NCBI GenBank assembly: GCA_035577685.1
Contig: DATLVC010000229.1
Span: 1-14,042 of the forward strand
Length of the DNA: 14,042 nucleotides
Source of the DNA: CAIYRG01 sp035577685
Lineage (GTDB): Bacteria > Pseudomonadota > Alphaproteobacteria > Micropepsales > Micropepsaceae
Direction: 5' to 3'
The notes beneath the pieces are model-generated. The model made no database searches. It was not told the origin of the DNA and was given only the letters and a program-made list of their open reading frames with translations. This document shows, in pieces, positions 1-5,930 of the stretch. A program made the position numbers and the translations under genes. Position 1 is the stretch's first letter. Each line of letters starts with the position of its first letter.

Positions 1-921
1 AATCTGGCTTCCGGCGAATGGAACGGGTTCGTGGGCCGTAAGCTCGCAATGGGCGAGTTCCGCGAGCTCCAGCACCCGTTTGCGGCGCCAGGGTTCTTCA
101 TCCAGCAATTGCAGCGCGCGCTGAAGCGTGGCGGCCAGATGCGGAGGCGGCGCCGTGCTGTAGATGAAAGGCCGGGATTTGTTGACGAGATAGTCGATGA
201 TCTCGCCTTGCGCGCAGATGAGGGCGCCGCTTACACCCAGCGCCTTGCCACCCGTGTGCAGGCTGATCCAGTTCTCGTTGCCGAGTGCTTCGCCGAGGCC
301 GCGCCCCCGCGCGCCAAAAACGCCGGTCGCATGGGCCTCATCGACGACGAGCACGGCATCGTGCCGGCGCGCAAGCGCATTCAGATCTTTCAGCGGCGCG
401 ATATCGCCATCCATGCTGTAGACCGCCTCGACAGCGACCAATACGCGCCGCGCGCCCTTTTCGCGCGCCTGGCGGATCATCGACTCGAAGGAATTCGGAT
501 CATTGTGCCGCGCCCGATAGCGCGAGGCTGCGGATGCGTGAACGCCATCCTTGACGCTCGCATGGACCCGCTCATCGAAAACCACCGCGTCGTGACGCTC
601 GCCAAGCGTGCTGAACAGCGCGTAATTGGCGATGAATCCGCTGCCCATGAAAAGCGTCTTCTCGACACCGAAAAAACCCGCCGCGAATTCTTCCAGACGT
701 GCATGCGCGTCGTGATGTCCGCGCAAAAGGCGTGAACCGCCCGCGCCGACAAAGCCATCGGCTTCAAGTGCCGCCATCGCTGCTTCCCGCAAGGCCGGAT
801 GGCGCGCGAGCCCAAGGTAATCGTTCGATGTGAAATCCACCCCGCCGGGCAATGAAAGCCGGCGCATCCGGTGTGTTTCCCTCAACCGTGCCAGTTCGGC
901 GGCAATTCCGGGGAGGCGCAT
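1..921 (-). CDS. bioF: 8-amino-7-oxononanoate synthase, 3' end cut by window edge
   Basis: This gene encodes a PLP-dependent alpha-oxoamine synthase that condenses pimeloyl-thioester with L-alanine to make 8-amino-7-oxononanoate, the first committed step of biotin ring assembly in the cytosol. The visible 307 residues carry the family pattern: SNDYLGL at 32-38, a VHAS histidine (H120), YSMDGDIAPL at about 168-177, DEAHATG at 194-200 (D194 binds the PLP ring nitrogen, H197 nearby) and TGGK with the Schiff-base lysine K226. BioF is usually about 380 residues, so roughly the last 75 are outside the window. The ATG at 921-919 lies 2 bp after the upstream protease stop, with no strong ribosome-binding site, which suggests translational coupling. 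KBL, ALA synthase and serine palmitoyltransferase share the fold, but the short N-terminus and overall motif spacing fit BioF best. No TTATMKATAA-type BioR site is seen upstream of the operon. Confidence 0.88.
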   Translation of the reverse strand, partial: MRLPGIAAELARLRETHRMRRLSLPGGVDFTSNDYLGLARHPALREAAMAALEADGFVGAGGSRLLRGHHDAHARLEEFAAGFFGVEKTLFMGSGFIANYALFSTLGERHDAVVFDERVHASVKDGVHASAASRYRARHNDPNSFESMIRQAREKGARRVLVAVEAVYSMDGDIAPLKDLNALARRHDAVLVVDEAHATGVFGARGRGLGEALGNENWISLHTGGKALGVSGALICAQGEIIDYLVNKSRPFIYSTAPPPHLAATLQRALQLLDEEPWRRKRVLELAELAHCELTAHEPVPFAGSQI

Positions 922-923
922 GC

Positions 924-1742
924 TCAATGCGGACCCGATTCCGAGCCCGGGCCGAATTCCACGCTCTGGTTCATGCGCACAGGCTGCGGGAACAGATCCA
1001 GCAAATCGAGCATTTCCGGCGGCATATTGGTGTTGATCGGCAAACCCAGGTCGCGGGCTTCCGGGGCGGTGATGGGATAATCATGGGTCCAGCGCCCGCT
1101 GGTGAGTTTGTCGGCGAGCGCACTCGCGGCCTCGGGCGTCATCGGGGCCCGCATCAGCTCGCAGGCCTGGCGCTTCAATTGATCGATCGCCTTCTGGCCG
1201 ACATCGGCGAAGATCAGAGTCTGGTCGTCGATTTCCGAGAGCGGCTTTTCGCTCGCCACCTTGATGATGGAAGCGGCCGGCATGCCGTTGATCTGCGGAT
1301 CGATCGGACCGAGCATCGCATGCTCGCTCATGACGATCTCATCGGCTCCAAGCGCGAGCAACGTGCCGCCCGACATGGCGAAGTGGGGCACAAAGACAGT
1401 GACCCGGCCCGGATGCGAGCGAAGCGCCCGCGCGATTTGAAGTGCGGCAAGCGCGAGCCCGCCCGGCGTATGCAAGATCATGTCGATGGGCTGATCGCGC
1501 GGGGTGGTGCGGATGGCATTCAGGACCTTTTCCGCGTCGTCCATATCGATGTAGCGGGCGATGGGAAAACCGAAGAAGCGCATCGCCTCCTGGCGGTGGA
1601 TGATTGCGATGACCCGCGATTGGCGCGTTTTCTGGATGGTGGCAATCTTGGCCGCCCGCATGGCTTTCAGCCACCGCGACGCGATAATCGGCTGCAGCGC
1701 CAGGAAGACAAACACAAGCCAGAAGAGATTACCGATATTCAT
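924..1742 (-). CDS. SDH_sah-family membrane-anchored serine protease (ClpP/SppA-like fold)
   Basis: This 272-residue protein matches the SDH_proteinase (PF01972-like) family, whose members share the ClpP/crotonase fold. It has one N-terminal hydrophobic segment at about 5-22, probably anchoring it to the inner membrane, then a basic stretch. The oxyanion-type motif HTPGG is at 91-95, and the likely nucleophile is S124 in AMSGGT, followed by LGADEIVMSEHAMLGPIDPQ (about 131-150). A typical WTHDYPI block lies near residue 216. The family is often annotated as a serine dehydrogenase proteinase or periplasmic protease; the substrate is unknown. It is the first gene of an apparent two-gene unit with bioF, 2 bp apart. 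The ATG at 1742-1740 has only a weak GGTCGG upstream. The family assignment is firm; protease activity is an inference from conserved residues. Confidence 0.85.
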   Translation of the reverse strand: MNIGNLFWLVFVFLALQPIIASRWLKAMRAAKIATIQKTRQSRVIAIIHRQEAMRFFGFPIARYIDMDDAEKVLNAIRTTPRDQPIDMILHTPGGLALAALQIARALRSHPGRVTVFVPHFAMSGGTLLALGADEIVMSEHAMLGPIDPQINGMPAASIIKVASEKPLSEIDDQTLIFADVGQKAIDQLKRQACELMRAPMTPEAASALADKLTSGRWTHDYPITAPEARDLGLPINTNMPPEMLDLLDLFPQPVRMNQSVEFGPGSESGPH

Positions 1743-1771
1743 AACCGACCGTTCGGACAGTTCCGCAGTGC

Positions 1772-1801
1772 ATCATAGGGACAGTTGCGTGGCTTTGTCC
1801 G
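1772..1801 (-). promoter_or_regulatory. Candidate sigma-70-type promoter for the protease/bioF pair
   Basis: On the minus strand, CGGACA (-35, 1801-1796) and TATGAT (-10, 1777-1772) are separated by 18 bp. Transcription would start near 1765 and give a leader of about 22 nt. An 8-bp direct repeat, GGACAGTT on the plus strand, occurs at 1755-1762 and 1779-1786. One copy lies in the promoter spacer and the other just inside the leader. The promoter is inferred from base matches only. Confidence 0.4.
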
Positions 1802-1819
1802 CGTCGCGAGGCGAGTTTG

Positions 1820-1847
1820 TTGACGAGGCAAAGACCGTGGCTATGAT
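1820..1847 (+). promoter_or_regulatory. Promoter for tRNA-Leu
   Basis: TTGACG (1820-1825) and TATGAT (1842-1847) are spaced by 16 bp, each matching 5 of 6 consensus bases. The predicted start near 1854 lies about 22 nt before the mature tRNA 5' end. It is the best-looking housekeeping promoter in the window and is divergent to the protease/bioF promoter candidate. Confidence 0.6.
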
Positions 1848-1875
1848 CCGCCCCTTCCGGTTCGATTTGTAACAT

Positions 1876-1962
1876 GCCCCCGTGGCGGAATCGGTAGACG
1901 CGGCAGACTCAAAATCTGTTGCCTTCACGGGCGTGCTGGTTCAAGTCCGGCCGGGGGCACCA
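1876..1962 (+). tRNA. tRNA-Leu (anticodon CAA), CCA encoded
   Basis: An 87-nt class II tRNA. The acceptor stem GCCCCCG (1876-1882) pairs with CGGGGGC (1952-1958), followed by discriminator A1959 and an encoded CCA (1960-1962). The anticodon stem GCAGA/TCTGT (1903-1907, 1915-1919) encloses the loop CTCAAAA, placing anticodon CAA at 1910-1912, which reads the UUG codon. The T stem GCTGG/CCGGC (1935-1939, 1947-1951) encloses TTCAAGT. A long variable arm between the anticodon and T stems is as expected for leucine tRNA. No integrase or target-site duplication is seen next to it. Confidence 0.95.
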
Positions 1963-2255
1963 GTAAAATCAATGACTTAGCGGAAATCTAGCCTTTGTCG
2001 AAGAGACCCGGCGGCGGACTGGTGTCTCGCGAACATTTCCCTCGGTTCGGGTCTATGTGCCGCCCGGTGATTCTCGGGTTCCAATGGGCCCGGCGGGGAA
2101 TCGCACTCTTGAATAAGCCAGCCTGTGGCCTCATCGTAGGACCGAAAGCGGAGCGCTGGCGTCGTGAGGGCGTAACTGCCGGTCCCATTCGCATTGAAAC
2201 CGGGCCCCCGAGATAGCGTTCCAAGCGCGTCCGGGAGCCGATAGAAAGAATTGCC
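1963..2255. other. Intergenic stretch with no recognised gene
   Basis: These 293 bases between tRNA-Leu and the next gene hold open frames on both strands (for example about 73 codons on plus from 1995 and about 89 codons on minus ending at 1988). None shows a recognisable domain, a convincing start with ribosome-binding site, or clear protein-like composition. It could be untranslated spacer or decayed coding sequence. No terminator hairpin with a T-run follows the tRNA. Confidence 0.5.
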
Positions 2256-2525
2256 ATGTCCAATCCCACTGAAGAACGCCGGGATCAGGCGCGCCGGAAA
2301 GCGCAGAACCATTTTGCGGCCTCCGAGCAGCGCGACGCGCTCGTGCGCAAGGAGATCGAAAAGGAACGCGCCACAAGTGCTGCGAAGACGGCGAAACTGC
2401 GCGCCTTGCGGCTCGCCAAGGAAGCGTCGGAGAAAGAAGCCGCCGACAAGCTTCAGGTGCAAAAACCGGAGCTGAAGACGAAGAAGGCGCGTGCGGCGCG
2501 CCCCAAGCGGGCGCCGGGCTATTAG
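2256..2525 (+). CDS. Small charged alphaproteobacterial protein of unknown function
   Basis: An 89-residue protein rich in Ala, Lys, Arg and Glu, with no signal peptide, membrane segment or cysteine. Residues about 5-65 should form a long charged helix, with alternating EKE/RAL patterns (KEIEKERA at about 32-39, KLRALRLAKEA at 47-57). The tail (about 68-87) is basic and lysine/arginine-rich with prolines, a composition often seen in nucleic-acid-associated proteins. I recall similar short proteins being common as hypotheticals in Rhizobiales, but I cannot assign a function. The ATG at 2256 has a weak purine-rich GAAAGAA upstream. It stands alone, 214 bp ahead of the cold-shock gene and on the same strand. 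The GC-rich codon use matches its neighbours, so it is probably a real gene. Confidence 0.7.
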   Translation: MSNPTEERRDQARRKAQNHFAASEQRDALVRKEIEKERATSAAKTAKLRALRLAKEASEKEAADKLQVQKPELKTKKARAARPKRAPGY

Positions 2526-2550
2526 GCCTGGTTTGCCCAGAGTCCAGTCA

Positions 2551-2577
2551 TTGCAAATTTGCCTTGTTCGCTATAGT
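2551..2577 (+). promoter_or_regulatory. Weak candidate promoter for the cold-shock gene
   Basis: TTGCAA (2551-2556) and TATAGT (2572-2577) occur with a short 15-bp spacer in an AT-richer patch of an otherwise GC-rich region. If used, it would give a leader of about 155 nt, in line with the long leaders of many cold-shock genes. The spacer is suboptimal, so this is tentative. Confidence 0.3.
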
Positions 2578-2695
2578 TTGCCCCTGCGATGGCGTCCCGT
2601 CAGATGAAGCGCACCTGTTGACTACTGGACTCGCTTAAGTGCGCGCCTGGCCGAGACAGCCGACCCTTCCAACTGAACGTACGCCCAAAATCGCA

Positions 2696-2719
2696 CCGCT
2701 TGGCATGTTGCCAGTGCGG
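2696..2719 (+). promoter_or_regulatory. Hairpin in the cold-shock gene leader, just before the ribosome-binding site
   Basis: CCGCTTGGCA (2696-2705) pairs with TGCCAGTGCGG (2709-2719) around a TGT loop. That gives 10 pairs, one of them a T-G wobble, with a single bulged T2715. The AGGAAA ribosome-binding site (2728-2733) starts 8 nt after the stem. A shorter alternative pairing, GGAAC with GTTCT (about 2718-2722 and 2735-2739), would loop out that site and compete with the hairpin. Long structured leaders that control translation with temperature are known for cspA genes in other bacteria; a role here is inferred. Confidence 0.5.
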
Positions 2720-2739
2720 AACATGATAGGAAACGTTCT

Positions 2740-2943
2740 ATGACCATCGGAACCGTAAAGTTCTTCAACGCCACCAAAGGTTTTGGTTTCATCGCGCCGG
2801 AAGGCGGCGGCAAGGACGTATTCGTCCACGCCACCGCAGTCGAAGCGGCTGGAATGCGCAGCCTTGTCGAGGGACAACGCGTCTCTTTCGACATTCAGCC
2901 CGATGCGCGCGGCGCGAAGGCGACCAATCTGAAGTCGGCCTAA
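2740..2943 (+). CDS. cspA: Cold-shock domain protein (CspA family)
   Basis: A 67-residue single cold-shock domain, the usual length for the family. The two nucleic-acid binding motifs are intact: RNP1 KGFGFI at 13-18 and RNP2 DVFVHA at 26-31. The N-terminus has the standard GTVKFFN start of the first beta strand. Such proteins bind single-stranded RNA and DNA in the cytosol and act as RNA chaperones, melting structure during cold or other stress. The ATG at 2740 has an AGGAAA site 6-7 nt upstream. The gene is monocistronic, with a structured leader before it and a strong intrinsic terminator 20 bp after the stop. Whether it is cold-inducible cannot be told from sequence, since many alphaproteobacterial paralogues are constitutive or growth-phase controlled. 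Confidence 0.95.
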   Translation: MTIGTVKFFNATKGFGFIAPEGGGKDVFVHATAVEAAGMRSLVEGQRVSFDIQPDARGAKATNLKSA

Positions 2944-2963
2944 AAAGGCTTATGGATGTGATG

Positions 2964-2999
2964 CGGCCGGCGGAAGTTCTCCGCCGGCCGTTTCATTTT
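2964..2999 (+). terminator. Intrinsic terminator after the cold-shock gene
   Basis: A perfect 11-bp GC-rich stem, CGGCCGGCGGA (2964-2974) with TCCGCCGGCCG (2980-2990), has the 5-nt loop AGTTC and is followed by TTTCATTTT. It should separate the cold-shock gene from the MFS gene downstream. Confidence 0.92.
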
Positions 3000-3024
3000 G
3001 CGAAAGCCGAAGCGCTGCGAATGC

Positions 3025-3054
3025 TTGCGCAGTGCGATTTGTCTGGTAACAAAT
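3025..3054 (+). promoter_or_regulatory. Candidate operator dyad and weak promoter of the MFS gene
   Basis: ATTTGT (3037-3042), six bases, then ACAAAT (3049-3054) form a perfect 6-6-6 dyad about 54 bp before the MFS start. A weak promoter, TTGCGC (3025-3030) with a 16-bp spacer and TAACAA (3047-3052), is overlapped by the dyad. A repressor bound here would therefore block transcription. The size and symmetry suit a TetR- or MarR-type dimer, but no dedicated regulator gene adjoins, so the binder is unknown. Confidence 0.4.
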
Positions 3055-3107
3055 TCGGGCTCCGTAGCGAATCCGAACCTCGGTCCCTGGCTGGATAAAG
3101 GTCGTCT

Positions 3108-4547
3108 TTGAATTCCACCGTCTCAGACCGCGCCTCCGCGTCTCGTCCTCCTTTGATCGCCCTCATCGTCGCGGCCGCGTTTTTCATGGAGACGCTGGAC
3201 GGTACCGTGATCGCCACGGCGCTGCCCGATATGGCGCGATCCTTCGGCGTTGGCGCAATCCAGCTCAGCATTTCCATCACCGCCTATATCTTGACGCTCG
3301 CGATATTTCTTCCGGCGAGCGGCTGGCTTGCCGATCGCTTCGGCACGCGCACGATCTTCGGCGGCGCGATTGCGGCGTTCACTCTGGCCTCGATTGCTTG
3401 CGGCCTTGCTCCGAACTTCAATGGCTTCATTGCTGCGCGCATTGCCCAAGGTGCGGCAGCAGCGCTGATGTCGCCGGTCGGACGTCTGGTGGTGCTGCGC
3501 GCCACCGAGAAGCGCGATCTCTTGCGTGCCGCGGCCATCACCATATGGCCGGGATTGCTGGCGCCCGTCATCGGCCCGCCGCTCGGCGGTTTCATTTCCA
3601 CCTATGCGAGTTGGCGGGGAATTTTCCTTCTGAACGTGCCGCTCGGCATCGTCGGGGTTCTGGCGGTCCTTCGTTATGTCCCGCAATTCCAGCAGGATGA
3701 GAAACGCCCCTTCGACCTCGTGGGATTTTCGCTGTCCGGCCTTGCGCTTGGCACGCTCATGTATGGTTTTGATCGCGTCGGTGTGCGCGAATGGTGGTCC
3801 GCAGCGGCGTTGATCACGACGGCTATCGCGCTCGGATGGATGGCGGTCAGGCACTTGGAACGGCACGAACATCCCCTGGTCGAACTCTCCGCGATGCGTG
3901 TGCAGTCCTTTTCCGTAGGGGTGTGGACGGGAATCCTGTTCCGCATGGCGGTCGGCGCGACACCTGTCCTCTTGCCGTTGATGTTTCAGCGCGGTTTCGG
4001 CATGACCGCCTTCGCCGCCGGTGTCCTGACGTTGGGCTACGCGATCGGCAACATCGCCATGAAGCCGCTGACCAGCTGGATTCTCCGGCACTTCGGCTTC
4101 CGCGCAACGCTCGTCGCCGATACGCTCCTTTCCAGTCTCTGCATCGCGTTCTGCGGATTTCTTTCGCCCGGAACGCCGGTGTGGCTGACCACGCTGCTGT
4201 TGATTCTGACCGGCGGCTTCCGCTCCCTAGGATTGACGGGGCTGTTCACGCTTCCCTTCGTCGATGTTTCGCCGGCACAGCGCACGGCTGCGAACACGCT
4301 CTCCAACATCACATGGCAAGTCGGCATCGGCCTGGGCGTCGCCTTCGGAAGCATCGCGCTTCAAGCCTCGCTACTGTTGCGCGGCGCGGATGAGGATGTG
4401 CTCAATGTGCTCGATTTTCGCTTCGCCTTCGTGGCGGTTGCGCTCATCGGGGCGGCTGCGCTGCCCGGCTTTCTCAGCCTGTCCCCTCATGCCGGCGCGG
4501 AGGTGAGCGGCCACCGCCCACGCGCGTCGGCGCCGGCGAAAGGCTAG
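3108..4547 (+). CDS. MFS exporter, DHA2 (14-TM, EmrB/QacA-like) family
   Basis: A 479-residue inner-membrane drug/proton antiporter. About fourteen hydrophobic segments can be counted, which together with the motifs points to the DHA2 subfamily: motif D1 LDGTVIATALP at 30-40, motif A GWLADRFGTR at 72-81, and the antiporter motif C APVIGPPLGG at 152-161 in TM5. Exporters of this type expel drugs, dyes, bile salts or metabolites using the proton gradient. The start is TTG at 3108, preceded by AAAGG (3097-3101) at 6-nt spacing; an in-frame stop at 3096-3098 and the absence of an ATG before M27 inside TM1 support it. No HlyD-type partner adjoins, so it may act alone. It is convergent with the next gene, 21 bp away. 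The substrate is unknown. Confidence 0.88.
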   Translation: MNSTVSDRASASRPPLIALIVAAAFFMETLDGTVIATALPDMARSFGVGAIQLSISITAYILTLAIFLPASGWLADRFGTRTIFGGAIAAFTLASIACGLAPNFNGFIAARIAQGAAAALMSPVGRLVVLRATEKRDLLRAAAITIWPGLLAPVIGPPLGGFISTYASWRGIFLLNVPLGIVGVLAVLRYVPQFQQDEKRPFDLVGFSLSGLALGTLMYGFDRVGVREWWSAAALITTAIALGWMAVRHLERHEHPLVELSAMRVQSFSVGVWTGILFRMAVGATPVLLPLMFQRGFGMTAFAAGVLTLGYAIGNIAMKPLTSWILRHFGFRATLVADTLLSSLCIAFCGFLSPGTPVWLTTLLLILTGGFRSLGLTGLFTLPFVDVSPAQRTAANTLSNITWQVGIGLGVAFGSIALQASLLLRGADEDVLNVLDFRFAFVAVALIGAAALPGFLSLSPHAGAEVSGHRPRASAPAKG

Positions 4548-4568
4548 CCCCCTTCCCGCACCAGGGCG

Positions 4569-5687
4569 TCAGGGCGGGCCTGCGCCCGTATCGGCAGGGG
4601 TAGCTTCAGCATTCGCGCTTTGCCAGGACCATCCGCCGCCCGTCCCTTCCTTCAGCTTCGGCACCGCGCTGCGCGCGAGCGACCATGCTTCCGCCGGATT
4701 TCGTGCAAGACGGCACAGCGGCGAATCGCGAGTCCAGGTCTCGTAGAAATTCCAGTTCTTGCCGGAATCATTGTTCAGGAAGACGTGGGGAATCCCCAGC
4801 AGCAGACAGAATATATGGCCGTGCAGGCGGTCCGTGATCACCACCCGGCCCAGCGACAAAATATAGAGCGCCCGAGCGATGGTGGCTTCTGCGCGCGCAT
4901 CAAAATCCAGCCTCTGATAGGCGAGGCGCGCTTCCTCATTTTCGAAGAACAGCGAATACCAGTCGGTGAGGAACACCGTGGGCGGTCGCTGCTTGACCAC
5001 GAAATTGATCTCGACCCCGTCGGGGAAGCGCGGCAGCACATATTTCTCGGCCCCTTGCGAGGCGAGCCTTGCCGCGACTTCGGTCTGGTCGTTGGCGCGT
5101 TCCTGATCGGTCCGGGCGATCCAGACGATGTCATAGACGGCTTCGCGCGGACGGGTTTGCTCTCCCAGCATGAACGCCATGTCTGGCGCCAATTCCACCT
5201 GCACCGTCTGCCCGAAATAGCGGGTGAACATATGTTGAGCAACCACGCCGCGGGCGAACAACGTCACATCGGGATGTCCGGCCAGAAAATCGGCGGTGCG
5301 CTGCAGATAATCATTGTCGAGGAACGTGACCTGCTGCGGAAAGATGACCACCCGGTTTTTCGGAAAATCCTGCAATACGCGCAAACGGAATTCGTGATGC
5401 AGCGGGTACCGGTCGCCGAAATTCCCGCCACCCTGCATTAAAATTGTGCCGTTGCCGATCTTCGCGGCCATCACGTCGCGATCGTAGCTTTGCACCGAAC
5501 ATGCATAAGCGACATTGGCCCCGAGCTCTGCGAGAAGCTTTCGTTCGCCGAGCCAGATCGCGTGATCGCCGCAGTTCGTCGAATCCGGAAAATCCACCAG
5601 GGCCATGGGGCGGTCGCGCGGGATAAGCGGGGCGAATTTCGCGCGCAATTGTTCGATGTAGAGATTGACCAAATTTCCGCTCGTCAT
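4569..5687 (-). CDS. Polysaccharide pyruvyl transferase family protein
   Basis: A 372-residue cytosolic protein matching the PS_pyruv_trans family (PF04230), which transfers pyruvate from phosphoenolpyruvate as a ketal onto sugars of exopolysaccharide or wall-polymer repeats. Typical blocks are NCGDHAIW at 38-45, the glycine loop MQGGGNFGDRYP at 84-95, FPQQ at 116-119, and a C-terminal TDRLHGHIFCLLLGIPHVFLNN region at about 285-306. The ATG at 5687 has AAGGG directly upstream and AGG further away. No glycosyltransferase, flippase or polymerase gene is nearby, which is unusual because these enzymes normally sit in polysaccharide clusters. It is divergent from a PfkB kinase, so a shared sugar pathway is possible. 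The family also includes members of unknown reaction, so the acceptor, and even pyruvylation itself, is not proven. Confidence 0.85.
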   Translation of the reverse strand: MTSGNLVNLYIEQLRAKFAPLIPRDRPMALVDFPDSTNCGDHAIWLGERKLLAELGANVAYACSVQSYDRDVMAAKIGNGTILMQGGGNFGDRYPLHHEFRLRVLQDFPKNRVVIFPQQVTFLDNDYLQRTADFLAGHPDVTLFARGVVAQHMFTRYFGQTVQVELAPDMAFMLGEQTRPREAVYDIVWIARTDQERANDQTEVAARLASQGAEKYVLPRFPDGVEINFVVKQRPPTVFLTDWYSLFFENEEARLAYQRLDFDARAEATIARALYILSLGRVVITDRLHGHIFCLLLGIPHVFLNNDSGKNWNFYETWTRDSPLCRLARNPAEAWSLARSAVPKLKEGTGGGWSWQSANAEATPADTGAGPP

Positions 5688-5822
5688 CCCTTCGCTACCT
5701 GCTTGTCATGCCGGCCGTCGCTCCCGGCCGCCCGTATCTTTGCCCCCAACGCTTTTGTCGCCGTCCGTTCGGCCTGTTGCAAGCATTTTCGCGGTTCTTG
5801 GTTTCGCCCGCCGATACAAAAT

Positions 5823-5851
5823 TTGACGCGTCTGCGGCTACGGACCAGTAT
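5823..5851 (+). promoter_or_regulatory. Candidate promoter of the PfkB kinase gene
   Basis: TTGACG (5823-5828) and CAGTAT (5846-5851) are separated by 17 bp in the 243-bp divergent spacer. The -35 is good and the -10 is poor. It would give a leader of about 70 nt. No clear promoter for the opposite gene was found in this spacer. Confidence 0.35.
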
Positions 5852-5930
5852 CGCCGAGGCGCCCGGCATTTTTCAGCTTTGAAATCTCAGCGTTGTGCAG
5901 CGGGCCGGGACGCATTTGAGGTGGTTATTG

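Noticed and set aside
31..735. Plus-strand open frame (234 codons) opposite bioF
   Set aside because: Antisense to a well-conserved PLP enzyme sequence with the DEAHATG and TGGK motifs; shadow frame.
852..1778. Plus-strand open frame (308 codons) opposite the protease and the bioF start
   Set aside because: No domain, and the protease on the minus strand has conserved catalytic-type motifs; shadow frame.
2085..2125. Possible second tRNA 3'-end fragment on the minus strand (GCGATTCCCCGCCGGGCCCA-like)
   Set aside because: The putative T-arm stems do not pair and no other tRNA arm can be folded around it, so it does not support an attachment-site duplication.
3123..4091. Minus-strand open frame (322 codons) opposite the MFS gene
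   Set aside because: Low-hydrophobicity, Arg/Asp/Glu/Gln-rich antisense translation; the plus strand shows clear MFS motifs A, C and D1.
4548..4590. Possible terminator between the convergent MFS and pyruvyl transferase genes
   Set aside because: GGGCG/CGCCC pairing exists but there is no T-run on either strand, and most of it lies inside the transferase coding end.
5700..5735. GC-rich inverted repeat CGGCC/GGCCG in the transferase-kinase spacer
   Set aside because: Only 5 bp stems of very GC-rich sequence with no T-run or promoter overlap; expected by chance in this composition.
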